This document shows, piece by piece, positions 37,066 through 46,823 of a DNA stretch of 64,000 bases. Made by a program: the position numbers and the translations under genes. Under the pieces are notes generated by a model. The model was not told where the DNA came from. It made no database searches and was given only the letters and a program-made list of their open reading frames with translations. The DNA comes from Pseudomonas fluorescens (lineage in GTDB: Bacteria > Pseudomonadota > Gammaproteobacteria > Pseudomonadales > Pseudomonadaceae). Position 1 is the stretch's first letter, and every line of letters begins with the position of its first letter. The stretch is taken from positions 186,001 to 250,000 of the forward strand of contig NZ_CP038438.1 of NCBI RefSeq assembly GCF_004683905.1, read 5' to 3'.

Positions 37066-38055
37066 TCAGGCAGAAATGATCCGGTTCTTGCCCTGCCGTT
37101 TTGCCTCGTACATGGCCGCATCCGCTCTGGCGAACAGGCTCTCGAGACTGTCGTCGCCATCCCTGAGGCTGGTCAGGCCCTGGCTGACGGTGATGCCGAA
37201 TGTCTGCCCCTCGTGGTTGAAACTCAGGCGCTGAATCTCCTGCTGCAGCCGCTCGGCCACTTGCAGCGCCATGTCCGGTGCGCAACCGGGAAACACCGCA
37301 GCGAACTCCTCGCCGCCGATACGTCCGAACAAATCACCCCGGCGTAACGAAGCGCGCCCGCATTCGGCAATCCGTTGCAGCACGTTGTCACCCGCCGGGT
37401 GGCCGTAGCTGTCGTTGATCAGCTTGAAATCATCGATGTCCAGCAGCAGGAAGGCCAGTGGTGCACCTTGCAGGCGTGCCTCTTCGAACTCGCGGTTGGC
37501 GCATTCGAAGAAGTGTCGGCGGTTGCTGCTCTGGGTCAGTACGTCGGTGGTCGCCAGGCGATGCAGTTCGGTTTCCATGTGCTTCTTGTCGGTGATGTCT
37601 TCGGCGATGCCGACGATGATCACCGGTTGCCCGGGTTCGTCCTGACGGTTGATGAAGCATTTGTCGCTGAGCCAGCGCACCTGACCGTCGGCGGCGATGA
37701 TCCGGTACTCGCGGTCTTCCACCGCGCCCTTGTGCAGCACTTCGGCAAGACTGCGTTCGGCGTAATCCAGGTCGTCGGGGTAGATGCTGTCGCGCCACTG
37801 GTTGTAGTCGGCCAGCAACAGGCCTGCGGAGCGACCGAAAATCCGCTCGTAGGCAGGGCTGACATACAGCACCTGACGGGTTTCCCAATTGAACGCCCAG
37901 AGCACCGCGTTGACGCTCACCAGTAATGAACTGAACAGTTGTTCGCGCTCGCTCAGCCGGGCGACTTCGCCTTGAGCGTGCATCAGCGCCATCAGGGTTT
38001 GCGCGGCCTCGGGCCACTGCGCAAGGGATGAGTCTTTTTGATTGTTGTTGACCAT
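37066..38055 (-). CDS. PAS-GGDEF diguanylate cyclase
   Basis: A 329-residue protein. An N-terminal helix is followed by a PAS domain (VNAVLWAFNWETRQVLYVSPAYERIFGRS to IIIVGIAEDITDKK). The GGDEF domain has an intact active site GGEEF at residues 247-251, and the inhibitory I-site RRGD lies five residues upstream, so product feedback is expected. It makes c-di-GMP from GTP. The ATG encoding MVNNNQKD was chosen; the open frame runs 15 codons further upstream. It has no membrane helix, so its signal is intracellular. Confidence 0.9.
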   Translation of the reverse strand: MVNNNQKDSSLAQWPEAAQTLMALMHAQGEVARLSEREQLFSSLLVSVNAVLWAFNWETRQVLYVSPAYERIFGRSAGLLLADYNQWRDSIYPDDLDYAERSLAEVLHKGAVEDREYRIIAADGQVRWLSDKCFINRQDEPGQPVIIVGIAEDITDKKHMETELHRLATTDVLTQSSNRRHFFECANREFEEARLQGAPLAFLLLDIDDFKLINDSYGHPAGDNVLQRIAECGRASLRRGDLFGRIGGEEFAAVFPGCAPDMALQVAERLQQEIQRLSFNHEGQTFGITVSQGLTSLRDGDDSLESLFARADAAMYEAKRQGKNRIISA

Positions 38056-38262
38056 CGGCACATTTCTCAAAAGGTGTGCCGCAATTTCGACAACGGCCAC
38101 AGTACAGCCCGCCGGGGTGGCGAAGTGTCTTTGAGATAGGGCTTTCGGTGCTAAGTTCCGCGCTTTTGTAGAGAGGGAGCCTGCTCCCGCCGGGCGGTAG
38201 AGATGACGCGTTTCAGCAATGAGAACGCGTCGACAAATTTGCGGTAGCTGCGCTACCGATCG

Positions 38263-38297
38263 GGGATGAATCCCCTCGCCACAGGGGATTCGTTCAT
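38263..38297. repeat. Partial family B palindrome
   Basis: A single half of the GGTGAGGGGATTTATCCCC-type element found complete at 41581, 43251 and 47536: here ATCGGGGATGAATCCCCTCG followed by CACAGGGGATTCG. It is just after the desaturase stop. Confidence 0.6.
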
Positions 38298-38302
38298 GGC
38301 GG

Positions 38303-39487
38303 TCAGGCTGCGGCGGGGCGCAGCGAGTAGGTTTTCAGCTGGTCGGCAAATTCACGCAGGGACTGGATGCCGCTGGCTTCGGCCTCGTGCACCCATTCCT
38401 TGATGGCGGCGAGCATGTCGTGGCCATTGGCGCTGGTCTTGACCCAGATCTGCTGCAGGGCCAGGCGTTTTTCGTAAATGACCTTCAGCGCCTGGCTGTG
38501 CTCGAGCATGTTCTGGATGCGCAAGTGATGACGGTCTTCCAGCAGGCTGGTTTCCCGCGACAGCAGGCGTTTGGCCCGGTGGAATTGATGGCGTACCGAA
38601 TGATCGACCTTGTCCAGCTCCTGCTTGACCAGTGGGCCGATCACCAATTTGCGGTACTGGGCCATGATCTGGAAGCGGTTGTTGAGGATCGCCATGGCGG
38701 TGTCCATGTCCAGATTGCCCTTGCCTTCGACGCGGTGGGCGATTGGTGCCACGCGCTGCACCTTGGCCAGTCTGAAGAAGCTGAAGACCTTGATCCACGC
38801 CCAGCCGAGGTCGAACTCCCACTTCTTCACCGACAGCTTGGCCGAGTTGGGGTAGGTGTGATGGTTATTGTGCAGTTCTTCGCCACCGATCAGGATGCCC
38901 CACGGCACGAGATTGGTCGCCGCGTCGCGGCATTCGAAGTTGCGGTAGCCGATGGCATGGCCCAGACCGTTGACCACGCCGGCGGCCCAGACCGGGATCC
39001 ACATCATCTGGATCGCCCAGATGGTGATGCCGATGGTGCCGAACAGCAGCAGGTCGATGACGCCCATGATGGCGACGCCCAGCAGCGGGTAGCGGCTGTA
39101 GACGTTGCGCTCGATCCAGTCTTCGGGGCAGTTCTTGCCGTAGATGCGCAGGGTCTCGGGGTTCTCGGCTTCGGCGCGATACAGCTCGGCGCCTTTGCGC
39201 AGCACGGTGGACAGACCCTTGACGACCGGGCTGTGCGGGTCATCTTCGGTTTCGCATTTGGCGTGGTGTTTGCGGTGGATGGCGGTCCACTCGCGGGTGT
39301 TCTGCGCCGTGGTCAGCCACAGCCAGAAGCGGAAAAAGTGTTTCAGACCAGCGTTCAGCTCAAGCGAACGGTGGGCCGAATAACGGTGCAGATAGACCGT
39401 GACGGCGACAATTGTCACGTGGGTCATCAGCAGGGTGACCGCGACCAGAGACCAGGCCGACAAGCCAAGAAAACCTTCGTACCACAT
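38303..39487 (-). CDS. desA: Phospholipid-type delta-9 fatty acid desaturase
   Basis: A 394-residue membrane desaturase with three His boxes: HRYSAHRS, HRKHH and HNNHH, plus four to six membrane helices (LMTHVTIVAVTVYLHR and VAIMGVIDLLLFGTIGITIWA). It introduces a double bond into acyl chains. The neighbourhood (divergent PAS-GGDEF-EAL protein, then oscA-sbp-cysTWA) is the one around desA in P. aeruginosa, where the enzyme acts on membrane phospholipids. The C-terminal 110 residues are a helical, charged extension typical of this family. Confidence 0.88.
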   Translation of the reverse strand: MWYEGFLGLSAWSLVAVTLLMTHVTIVAVTVYLHRYSAHRSLELNAGLKHFFRFWLWLTTAQNTREWTAIHRKHHAKCETEDDPHSPVVKGLSTVLRKGAELYRAEAENPETLRIYGKNCPEDWIERNVYSRYPLLGVAIMGVIDLLLFGTIGITIWAIQMMWIPVWAAGVVNGLGHAIGYRNFECRDAATNLVPWGILIGGEELHNNHHTYPNSAKLSVKKWEFDLGWAWIKVFSFFRLAKVQRVAPIAHRVEGKGNLDMDTAMAILNNRFQIMAQYRKLVIGPLVKQELDKVDHSVRHQFHRAKRLLSRETSLLEDRHHLRIQNMLEHSQALKVIYEKRLALQQIWVKTSANGHDMLAAIKEWVHEAEASGIQSLREFADQLKTYSLRPAAA

Positions 39488-39621
39488 AGGCTATAGGGCC
39501 CTCGATAAAGATAAAAACAGCCGTTGCATTATCACCAAGCACACAGATAAAACCAGTCGCCCTTTCAGATAAGAGTCGCTGGATGTTTCTTGACCTATAA
39601 TTCCAACCTTTTTGTAGGGAC

Positions 39622-41553
39622 ATGGACAGCCGAATGTCTGCCACTTATCGCGATGCCTTGCGTGCAGCGCTGCTCTATCTCGTGCTTGCCGCCGTCTGGC
39701 TGCAAGGTACTGGTTATTTATTAAACAATTTCTTCGATGAGTCCGTCGATCAACTGCGCTGGCAACTGATCAACGGTTACGTCTGGGCGGCGCTCAGTGC
39801 CGGGCTGATTTTTCTCGCCCGCGTGCGCTTGTGTGAGTTTCTCGGCATCGGCGCGCGGTTGCGTGAGCGCCAGGCCGATCGTGAGCGCCTGCGTCAGGCG
39901 GCAGCGGTGTTCGATTGCACTCGAGAAGGGGTGCTGGTGACCAACCGTCAGGGCCTGATCGTGCACGTCAACCGCGCGTTCATGGAGATCACTGGCTATC
40001 AGCGCGAAGAAGTCCTCGGGCATCAGCCGAGCCTGTTCAAGTCCGGCCACCATCCGCCGGGCTTCTATCAGGCAATGTTCGCCACGCTGGAGAGCGAGGG
40101 CGAGTGGAGCGGGGAGATCTGGAACCGGCGCAAGAGCGGCGAGATTTATCCACAGTGGCAGACCATCCGCGTGATTCACGATGATCAGGGCCGGCTCAGT
40201 CACTACGTGGCGGTGTTTTCCGACATCAGTGCGATCAAGCACTCCGAACACGAACTCAAGCACCTCGCCCACCACGACCCGCTGACCGACCTGCCCAATC
40301 GCCTGTTGTTCAGCGACCGCGCCGAGCAGGCGCTGGCGTCGGCGCAGATCCACAAGCGCGGCTGCGCGCTGCTGATGATCGACCTTGATCACTTCAAGAT
40401 GATCAACGATAGCCTCGGGCACAACGTCGGCGATCGCCTGCTCAAAGCGGTGGCAGCGCGCCTGCACGAGCTGTTCGGCCCCGGGATCACCCTGGCGCGG
40501 CTTGGCGGTGACGAATTCGCGGTGCTGGCGGAAAGTTGTCCACAACTGGTTCAAGCGGCGGCCCTGGCCCAGCGCATTCTCGATGCGCTGAAGGAGCCGT
40601 TCGGCATCGACCGGCATGAGCTGTTCATCAACGCCAGTATCGGTATCAGCCTGTTCCCCAGTGATGCGTTGAGTGCCGATCAGTTATTGCGCAACGCTGA
40701 CGCGGCGCTGTTCAAGGCCAAGAGTAGCGGCCGCAACGGTTATGCGTTGTACACCGAAGAGCTGACCGCGCATGCGCAGCAGCGGGTCGAAATCGCCTTC
40801 GAACTGCGACGCGCGCTGGAGCAGCAGGAACTGCGGGTTTACTACCAACCGGTTCACGATTTGCACAGCAGTCGCCTGATCGGCGTCGAAGCGCTGGTGC
40901 GCTGGGAGCATCCGCAGCGTGGTCTGGTGTCACCGGCGGAATTCATCCCGATTGCCGAGCGCACCGGGCTGATCGCCGAAATCGACGCCTGGGTGATGCG
41001 TCAGGCGTGTTCGCAGATGTGTCAATGGCAGCAGGCCGGGATTGTGTTGTCGTTTGTCGCGGTGAATGTGTCGTCGCGCCTGTTTGCCCGGCGTGAGCTG
41101 TATCAGCAGGTGGCGCAGGTGCTGCACGAGACCGGGCTGGATCCGGCGTATCTGGAGCTGGAAGTCACCGAAAGCGCGGTGATGGATGACCCGGAAGTGG
41201 CGCTGGAGCAGATGCATCGCTTGCGTGAATTGGGCATTCGCCTGGCCATCGATGACTTTGGCACCGGGTACTCGTCGTTGTTGCGGCTCAAGCGCTTGCC
41301 GGTGCAGAAGCTCAAGATCGATCAGGGTTTTGTCGCCGGTCTGCCGTGGGACGAGGATGACGCAGCCATCGTTCGGGTGATCGTCGCCCTGGCACGCAGC
41401 ATGGGCATGCAGGTGCATGCCGAAGGGATCGAGCAGGCCGAGCAGGCGGCGTTTCTGCTGGAGCAGGAATGTGATCTGGGGCAGGGGTACTGGTTTGGGC
41501 GGCCGGTGCCGGCGGGGGAGATTGATTGGACCAGAGCTCCTGTTATCGGTTAG
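39622..41553 (+). CDS. PAS-GGDEF-EAL c-di-GMP turnover protein
   Basis: A 643-residue protein with two N-terminal membrane helices (ALLYLVLAAVWLQGTGYLL and YVWAALSAGLIFLARV), a PAS domain (VFDCTREGVLVTNRQGLIVHVNRAF), an intact GGDEF at residues 295-299 without a recognisable RxxD I-site, and an EAL domain with EAL at 423-425, DDFGTGYSSL and KIDQGFV intact. The PDE residues look complete, so it may hydrolyse c-di-GMP; the net direction cannot be read from sequence. It is divergent from desA across a 134-bp gap. A second ATG at 39634 is an alternative start. Confidence 0.9.
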   Translation: MDSRMSATYRDALRAALLYLVLAAVWLQGTGYLLNNFFDESVDQLRWQLINGYVWAALSAGLIFLARVRLCEFLGIGARLRERQADRERLRQAAAVFDCTREGVLVTNRQGLIVHVNRAFMEITGYQREEVLGHQPSLFKSGHHPPGFYQAMFATLESEGEWSGEIWNRRKSGEIYPQWQTIRVIHDDQGRLSHYVAVFSDISAIKHSEHELKHLAHHDPLTDLPNRLLFSDRAEQALASAQIHKRGCALLMIDLDHFKMINDSLGHNVGDRLLKAVAARLHELFGPGITLARLGGDEFAVLAESCPQLVQAAALAQRILDALKEPFGIDRHELFINASIGISLFPSDALSADQLLRNADAALFKAKSSGRNGYALYTEELTAHAQQRVEIAFELRRALEQQELRVYYQPVHDLHSSRLIGVEALVRWEHPQRGLVSPAEFIPIAERTGLIAEIDAWVMRQACSQMCQWQQAGIVLSFVAVNVSSRLFARRELYQQVAQVLHETGLDPAYLELEVTESAVMDDPEVALEQMHRLRELGIRLAIDDFGTGYSSLLRLKRLPVQKLKIDQGFVAGLPWDEDDAAIVRVIVALARSMGMQVHAEGIEQAEQAAFLLEQECDLGQGYWFGRPVPAGEIDWTRAPVIG

Positions 41554-41580
41554 CAGTCCTGTTATGGCTGACACAAAACC

Positions 41581-41674
41581 TGTGGTGAGGGGATTTATCC
41601 CCGATGGGTCGCGCAGCGGCCCTAAAAAACAGGGACTGCTACGCAGTCCATCGGGGATGAATCCCCTCACCACA
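41581..41674. repeat. Family B palindrome
   Basis: Inverted arms TGTGGTGAGGGGATTTATCC and the complement ending at 41674, with an inner pair (GGACTGC / GCAGTCC-like). The rest of the 308-bp gap between the GGDEF/EAL gene and oscA holds the inverted repeat at 41755-41779. Confidence 0.9.
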
Positions 41675-41754
41675 AGGTTTCATACAGGCTTCAAACTCGG
41701 GGAACACCGCGCAAACCCTTGCCCCGTCAGATAATGTTTTCTAGTTATATAAAC

Positions 41755-41779
41755 ATTCTTAAATAGTCTTTTTAAGAAT
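41755..41779. promoter_or_regulatory. AT-rich inverted repeat upstream of oscA
   Basis: Perfect 9-bp arms ATTCTTAAA (41755-41763) and TTTAAGAAT (41771-41779), in AT-rich sequence 83 bp before the oscA ATG. It is a candidate operator for the sulfur-starvation response; CysB is the obvious regulator to test. Confidence 0.5.
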
Positions 41780-41861
41780 ATCTGCGCCTCTCTTATATTG
41801 CTCCCACGCCGAACGCAGTGCCGCCCACTGCCAGGCACATCCCATTCAAAGGAGCAGCACC

Positions 41862-42044
41862 ATGAGCGCATCCCTTCGCAGCGTTGACGGTCAGGACGAA
41901 ACCACCATCTTGCGTGAAATCCAGAGCGCCCTGCGCGATCTGCGGTTTGGCGCGGTGGAGATCACTGTGCACAACGCCCAGGTCGTGCAGATCGAACGCA
42001 AAGAGAAATTCCGTTTGCAGCAGCCGGGTAACAAGCCGAGCTGA
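41862..42044 (+). CDS. oscA: DUF2292 / YezD-family small protein OscA
   Basis: A 60-residue protein matching DUF2292 (LRDLRFGAVEITVHNAQVVQIERKEKFRL). In Pseudomonas the gene upstream of sbp is oscA, reported as needed for using organosulfur compounds under chromate stress. The position immediately before sbp-cysT-cysW-cysA is the same here. It probably belongs to the sulfur-limitation regulon. The 137-bp gap to sbp carries a palindrome. Confidence 0.85.
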   Translation: MSASLRSVDGQDETTILREIQSALRDLRFGAVEITVHNAQVVQIERKEKFRLQQPGNKPS

Positions 42045-42045
42045 A

Positions 42046-42113
42046 AAAGATCGCAGCCTGCGCCAGCTTTTGCAGGGGGCTGTGCGCAAGCGCTGGCGCA
42101 GGCGGCGATCTTT
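42046..42113. repeat. Palindrome between oscA and sbp, family C-like
   Basis: Outer arms AAAGATCGC / GCGATCTTT and inner arms CCTGCGCCAGC / GCTGGCGCAGG around a central spacer. The hairpin sits just after the oscA stop, so it could reduce read-through or set the oscA/sbp mRNA ratio. Confidence 0.85.
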
Positions 42114-42181
42114 GAATGAGCAACCCGATTCCAGCAACACATAAGAAAAAGCCACCACCAAGAATTCCAGGAGCTTTCACC

Positions 42182-43195
42182 ATGTCGTCGATTCGCCGTT
42201 ACGCTTTGGCCGCGCTGGCCAGTGCTGTGTTTGCCGGTTCCGCGGTTGCCAAGGATTACGAACTGCTCAATGTGTCGTACGACCCGACGCGCGAGCTGTA
42301 TCAGGACTTCAACGCCGAATTCATCAAGTTCTGGCAGAAGGATCATGCCGGCGACACCGTGAAAATCCAGCAATCTCACGGCGGTTCGGGCAAGCAGGGC
42401 CGGGCGGTGATCGACGGTCTGCGTGCCGACGTCGTGACCCTGGCCCTGGCCGGCGACATCGACGAAATCGCCAAGCTCGGCAAGACCCTGCCGGCCGACT
42501 GGCAGAAGCGTCTGCCGGACGCCAGCACCCCGTACACCTCAACCATCGTGTTCCTGGTGCGCAAGGGCAACCCGAAAGGCATCAAGGACTGGGGCGACCT
42601 GGTCAAGAACGACGTTTCGGTGATCACCCCGAACCCGAAAACCTCCGGTGGTGCACGCTGGAACTTCCTCGCCGCGTGGGCCTATGGCCTGAAAGCCAAC
42701 GGCGGCAGCGAAGAAAAAGCCAAAGAATACGTACAGACCCTGTTCAAGCACGTGCCGGTATTGGACACCGGTGCTCGCGGCTCGACCATCACCTTCGTCA
42801 ACAACGGTCAGGGAGACGTGTTGCTGGCCTGGGAAAACGAAGCGTTCCTGGCGCTGAAAGAAGACGGCGGCGCCGACAAGTTCGACATCGTTGTGCCTTC
42901 GCTGTCGATCCTTGCCGAGCCACCGGTGGCGGTGGTCGACAAGAACGCCGAGAAGAAGGGCAACGAGCAGATCGCCGAAGCCTACTTGAAGCACCTGTAC
43001 AGCCCGGCCGGTCAGGAGATCGCCGCGAAGAACTTCTACCGCCCGCGCGACAAGGACGTGGCGGCGAAGTACGCCCAGCAGTTCCCGAAACTGGAGCTGG
43101 TGACCATCGACAAGGACTTCGGCGGTTGGAAATCCGCGCAGCCGAAATTCTTCAACGACGGTGGCGTGTTCGACCAGATCTATCAGGCGCAGTAA
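42182..43195 (+). CDS. sbp: Sulfate-binding periplasmic protein
   Basis: A 337-residue protein with a signal peptide ([15 protein letters not shown]) and Sbp-family motifs: [59 protein letters not shown] and [11 protein letters not shown]. It binds sulfate for the CysTWA importer. The ATG at 42182 follows AGGAGCTTTCACC; the open frame starts upstream at 42116. The cysTWA genes follow after a 242-bp gap with a palindrome. Confidence 0.96.
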   Translation: MSSIRRYALAALASAVFAGSAVAKDYELLNVSYDPTRELYQDFNAEFIKFWQKDHAGDTVKIQQSHGGSGKQGRAVIDGLRADVVTLALAGDIDEIAKLGKTLPADWQKRLPDASTPYTSTIVFLVRKGNPKGIKDWGDLVKNDVSVITPNPKTSGGARWNFLAAWAYGLKANGGSEEKAKEYVQTLFKHVPVLDTGARGSTITFVNNGQGDVLLAWENEAFLALKEDGGADKFDIVVPSLSILAEPPVAVVDKNAEKKGNEQIAEAYLKHLYSPAGQEIAAKNFYRPRDKDVAAKYAQQFPKLELVTIDKDFGGWKSAQPKFFNDGGVFDQIYQAQ

Positions 43196-43250
43196 TCTGC
43201 TCCACAATGAGCCTGAAGTTTAGGCACTTGAGATGTGGGAGTGAGCTTTT

Positions 43251-43382
43251 GTGGTGAGGGGATTCATCCCCGATGGGTTGCGCAGCAGCCCCAATGCCGA
43301 CCTTTGCGGTGAATCAAATCTACCGCGAACTCTGGTTTTGCGACTGCTTCGCAGTCGGTCGGGGATAAATCCCCTCACCACA
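43251..43382. repeat. Family B palindrome between sbp and cysT
   Basis: Inverted arms GTGGTGAGGGGATTCATCCC and its near-complement ending at 43382, with an inner CGACTGCTTCGCAGTCG hairpin. This element divides the sulfate operon and could cause differential expression of the abundant binding protein and the membrane components. Confidence 0.9.
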
Positions 43383-43437
43383 GGGCTTGCTCCCACATTG
43401 GTGCGTTCAGCGGAATGCTTTTTAACCAAGGACTTTT

Positions 43438-44256
43438 ATGTCGCGTCGTATCTCCCCCGTCATACCCGGCTTCGGGCTGACGCTGGGCTACACCTTGGTG
43501 TACCTCAGCCTGATTGTGCTTATCCCGCTGGCGGCGATGTTCGTCCACGCCGCCCAACTCACCTGGGATCAGTTCTGGACGATCATCACCGCGCCACGCG
43601 TGCTGGCAGCGTTGAAGCTGAGCTTCGGTACCGCGCTGTGTGCGGCGATCATCAACGGCATCATCGGTACGCTGCTGGCCTGGGTGCTGGTGCGCTACAC
43701 CTTCCCCGGGCGCAAGGTGATCGACGCGATGATCGACCTGCCGTTCGCCCTGCCGACGGCGGTGGCCGGTATCGCCCTGACCGCGCTGTACACCCCGACC
43801 GGTCTGGTCGGCCAGTTTGCCGCCGACCTCGGTTTCAAGATTGCCTACACGCCGCTGGGCATCACCCTGGCGCTGACTTTCGTCACCCTGCCGTTCGTGG
43901 TGCGCACGGTGCAGCCGGTATTGGCCGACATCCCCCGTGAAGTCGAAGAAGCTGCGGCCTGCCTCGGCGCGAAACCTTTGCAGGTGTTCCGCCACATTCT
44001 GCTGCCAGCACTATTGCCCGCCTGGCTGACCGGTTTTGCCCTGGCGTTCGCCCGTGGCGTCGGCGAGTACGGTTCGGTGATTTTCATCGCCGGCAACATG
44101 CCGATGAAAACCGAGATCCTGCCGCTGCTGATCATGGTCAAACTCGACCAATACGATTACACCGGCGCCACTTCCATTGGCGTGCTGATGCTGGTGGTTT
44201 CCTTCGTCCTGTTGCTGCTGATCAACCTGTTGCAGCGGCGCATCGAAACCCCATAA
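43438..44256 (+). CDS. cysT: Sulfate ABC transporter permease CysT
   Basis: A 272-residue permease with six membrane helices and the inner-membrane BPD motif [30 protein letters not shown] that contacts CysA. It forms the sulfate/thiosulfate channel together with CysW. It has a good ribosome-binding site (AAGGAC) and is 13 bp from cysW. Confidence 0.95.
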   Translation: MSRRISPVIPGFGLTLGYTLVYLSLIVLIPLAAMFVHAAQLTWDQFWTIITAPRVLAALKLSFGTALCAAIINGIIGTLLAWVLVRYTFPGRKVIDAMIDLPFALPTAVAGIALTALYTPTGLVGQFAADLGFKIAYTPLGITLALTFVTLPFVVRTVQPVLADIPREVEEAAACLGAKPLQVFRHILLPALLPAWLTGFALAFARGVGEYGSVIFIAGNMPMKTEILPLLIMVKLDQYDYTGATSIGVLMLVVSFVLLLLINLLQRRIETP

Positions 44257-44269
44257 GGAGGCGCGAACC

Positions 44270-45142
44270 ATGTCCCAATCGTCTATTGCGGCCGCGTCCT
44301 CGGCCAACGCTGCGCGGCGTGGCAGTGCTACTTCGCGACGCGTGCTGATCGGTCTCGGCTGGCTGATCTTTTTCCTGTTTCTGGTACTGCCGCTGTTCAT
44401 CGTGGTGTCGCAGGGTCTGAAGAACGGCCTCGGTGCGTTCTTCACGGCGATTTTTGAACCGGACGCCTTGTCGGCGCTGAAACTCACGGTGATCGCCGTG
44501 CTGATTTCGGTGCCGCTGAACCTGGTGTTCGGGGTCAGCGCCGCGTGGTGTGTGAGCAAATATTCGTTCCGTGGCAAGAGCATGCTGGTGACGCTGATCG
44601 ACCTGCCGTTCTCGGTATCGCCGGTGATCGCCGGTCTGGTCTACGTGTTGATGTTCGGCGCCCAGGGCCTGTTCGGGCCATGGCTGCAGGATCACGACAT
44701 CCAGATCGTCTTCGCCCTGCCGGGCATCGTGCTGGCGACGATCTTCGTCACCGTGCCGTTCGTAGCCCGTGAGCTGATTCCGCTGATGCAGGAACAAGGC
44801 ACGCAGGAAGAAGAAGCCGCACGCCTGCTCGGCGCCAATGGCTGGCAGATGTTCTGGCATGTCACCGTCCCCAACATCAAGTGGGGCCTGATCTATGGCG
44901 TGGTGCTGTGTACCGCGCGGGCCATGGGTGAGTTCGGTGCGGTGTCGGTGGTTTCCGGGCACATTCGCGGGGTGACCAACACCTTGCCGTTGCACGTCGA
45001 GATCCTCTACAACGAATACAACCACGTGGCCGCGTTCGCCGTGGCGAGCCTGTTGCTGATCCTGGCGCTCTTTATCCTGCTGCTCAAGCAGTGGAGCGAA
45101 AACCGTATCAACCGCCTGCGCGCCAGCGCCGCGGAGGAATAA
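44270..45142 (+). CDS. cysW: Sulfate ABC transporter permease CysW
   Basis: A 290-residue permease, paralogous to CysT. A 25-residue basic N-terminus is followed by six helices and the coupling-loop motif [28 protein letters not shown]. With CysT it forms the heterodimeric channel. The gene follows AAGGAGGC and is 3 bp from cysA, so the three are one transcript. Confidence 0.95.
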   Translation: MSQSSIAAASSANAARRGSATSRRVLIGLGWLIFFLFLVLPLFIVVSQGLKNGLGAFFTAIFEPDALSALKLTVIAVLISVPLNLVFGVSAAWCVSKYSFRGKSMLVTLIDLPFSVSPVIAGLVYVLMFGAQGLFGPWLQDHDIQIVFALPGIVLATIFVTVPFVARELIPLMQEQGTQEEEAARLLGANGWQMFWHVTVPNIKWGLIYGVVLCTARAMGEFGAVSVVSGHIRGVTNTLPLHVEILYNEYNHVAAFAVASLLLILALFILLLKQWSENRINRLRASAAEE

Positions 45143-45145
45143 TTC

Positions 45146-46135
45146 ATGTCGATCGAAGTGCGTAACGTCAGCAAGAATTTCAATGCGTTCAAGGCGCTGG
45201 ACAACATCAGTCTGGACATCCACAGCGGTGAACTGGTGGCGCTGCTCGGCCCGTCCGGCTGCGGCAAGACTACGCTGCTGCGGATCATCGCCGGCCTGGA
45301 GACCCCGGATCAGGGCAACATCGTGTTTCACGGCGAAGACGTCTCCGGCCACGACGTGCGTGATCGCAACGTCGGTTTCGTGTTCCAGCACTACGCCTTG
45401 TTCCGCCACATGACGGTGTTCGACAACGTCGCGTTCGGCCTGCGCATGAAACCGAAAAACCAGCGCCCGAGCGAAAGCCAGATCGCGACCAAGGTCCACG
45501 AACTGCTGAACATGGTGCAGCTGGACTGGCTGTCGGATCGCTACCCGGAGCAACTCTCCGGCGGTCAGCGTCAGCGTATCGCCTTGGCCCGTGCCTTGGC
45601 GGTGGAACCGAAAGTGCTGCTGCTCGACGAGCCGTTCGGCGCTCTCGACGCCAAGGTGCGTAAAGAGCTGCGCCGCTGGCTCGCGCGCCTGCACGAAGAC
45701 ATCAACCTGACCTCGGTGTTCGTGACCCACGACCAGGAAGAAGCGATGGAAGTCGCCGACCGCATCGTGGTGATGAACAAGGGCGTGATCGAGCAGATCG
45801 GCTCACCGGGCGACGTCTACGAAAACCCGGCCAGCGATTTCGTTTATCACTTCCTCGGCGACTCGAACCGCTTGCTGCTCAGCGATGACAACCATGTGCT
45901 GTTCCGTCCGCACGAAGTGTCGTTGTCCAGGCATGAACTGGAAGATCACCACGCCGCTGAAGTGCGTGATATTCGCCCATTGGGCGCGACCACGCGGGTG
46001 ACGTTGAAGGTGGAGGGGCAGACCGATCTGATCGAGGCGGAAGTGGTGAAGGATCACGACAGCCTGATCGGACTGGCCAAGGGTGAAACGCTGTTCTTCA
46101 AGCCGAAGGTCTGGCAGAAAGTCGCCGGCCTCTAA
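45146..46135 (+). CDS. cysA: Sulfate/thiosulfate ABC transporter ATPase CysA
   Basis: A 329-residue ATPase: Walker [10 protein letters not shown], the Q-loop FVFQHYALF, signature [15 protein letters not shown], Walker [13 protein letters not shown] and the H-loop VTHD, followed by a C-terminal TOBE-like regulatory domain ([13 protein letters not shown] to [15 protein letters not shown]). It powers sulfate import. It is the last gene of the operon and is followed by a family A REP element. Confidence 0.95.
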   Translation: MSIEVRNVSKNFNAFKALDNISLDIHSGELVALLGPSGCGKTTLLRIIAGLETPDQGNIVFHGEDVSGHDVRDRNVGFVFQHYALFRHMTVFDNVAFGLRMKPKNQRPSESQIATKVHELLNMVQLDWLSDRYPEQLSGGQRQRIALARALAVEPKVLLLDEPFGALDAKVRKELRRWLARLHEDINLTSVFVTHDQEEAMEVADRIVVMNKGVIEQIGSPGDVYENPASDFVYHFLGDSNRLLLSDDNHVLFRPHEVSLSRHELEDHHAAEVRDIRPLGATTRVTLKVEGQTDLIEAEVVKDHDSLIGLAKGETLFFKPKVWQKVAGL

Positions 46136-46145
46136 AGTCAAAAGC

Positions 46146-46210
46146 TTCGCGAGCAAGCCCGCTCCCACCTTTGGAACGCATTCCATTGTGGGAGCGGGCT
46201 TGCTCGCGAA
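46146..46210. repeat. REP-type inverted repeat, family A
   Basis: Arms TTCGCGAGCAAGCCCGCTCC and complement, between convergent cysA and the Mpo1-like gene. Confidence 0.93.
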
Positions 46211-46216
46211 AGCGGC

Positions 46217-46741
46217 CTATACAGCCGCACGATTCGGATTGACCCGCACCACCCCCGCCCGCGCCTCGATCTGCTCTTTCAACTCATGGCGCATGCCGAG
46301 CAGGAACGCCACTTCGGCCACCACAAACAGCGGCCCGACAATCAGCCCGCTCACGTCATCGACAAACGCCGGTTTGCGCCCCTCGTAGTGGTGCCCGACA
46401 AACTGGATCACCCAGCCAATCACAAACATCGCCAGCCCGCTGCTCAGCCAGACCATGGTGCTCTGCTGCGCCAGCGCATGCCCGGCCCAGACCGACAGGC
46501 CCATCAACAGCGTCATCAGAACGCCCAGCTTCAGTTCCAGGCGCAGGTAAAACCACGCCGACGCCAGCGCCAGCAGCACCGCCGGAGAGATCCACAAGCC
46601 GCCCAGTGACCATTCTGGTCGCGACAGCAACACCGCCACCGCCACCACGATCAGCGGAATGCCGATAAAGTGGCTGGCGATGTTGCGCGGGTCGCGGTGG
46701 TAGGCGGCGTATTGACTGAGATGGTCGACGAGGCTTTTCAT
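46217..46741 (-). CDS. DUF962 / Mpo1-like membrane protein
   Basis: A 174-residue membrane protein with the DUF962 pattern: YAAYHRDPRNIASHFIGIPLIV at the N-terminus, four helices, and the conserved QFVGHHYEGRKPAFVDD with metal-ligand histidines. Yeast Mpo1 is an Fe(II)-dependent dioxygenase of 2-hydroxy fatty acids; the activity of bacterial members is little known. The ATG at 46741 has AGGAGG nearby. It is divergent from the Crp/Fnr gene. Confidence 0.87.
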   Translation of the reverse strand: MKSLVDHLSQYAAYHRDPRNIASHFIGIPLIVVAVAVLLSRPEWSLGGLWISPAVLLALASAWFYLRLELKLGVLMTLLMGLSVWAGHALAQQSTMVWLSSGLAMFVIGWVIQFVGHHYEGRKPAFVDDVSGLIVGPLFVVAEVAFLLGMRHELKEQIEARAGVVRVNPNRAAV

Positions 46742-46823
46742 TGTTGTTCCTCCTGTAGGGTGCGTGCAGCATGTCTCGGGTTCGGCGTTCGCTCTGTCAG
46801 GCAGGCGACAATTGGGAGTGATC

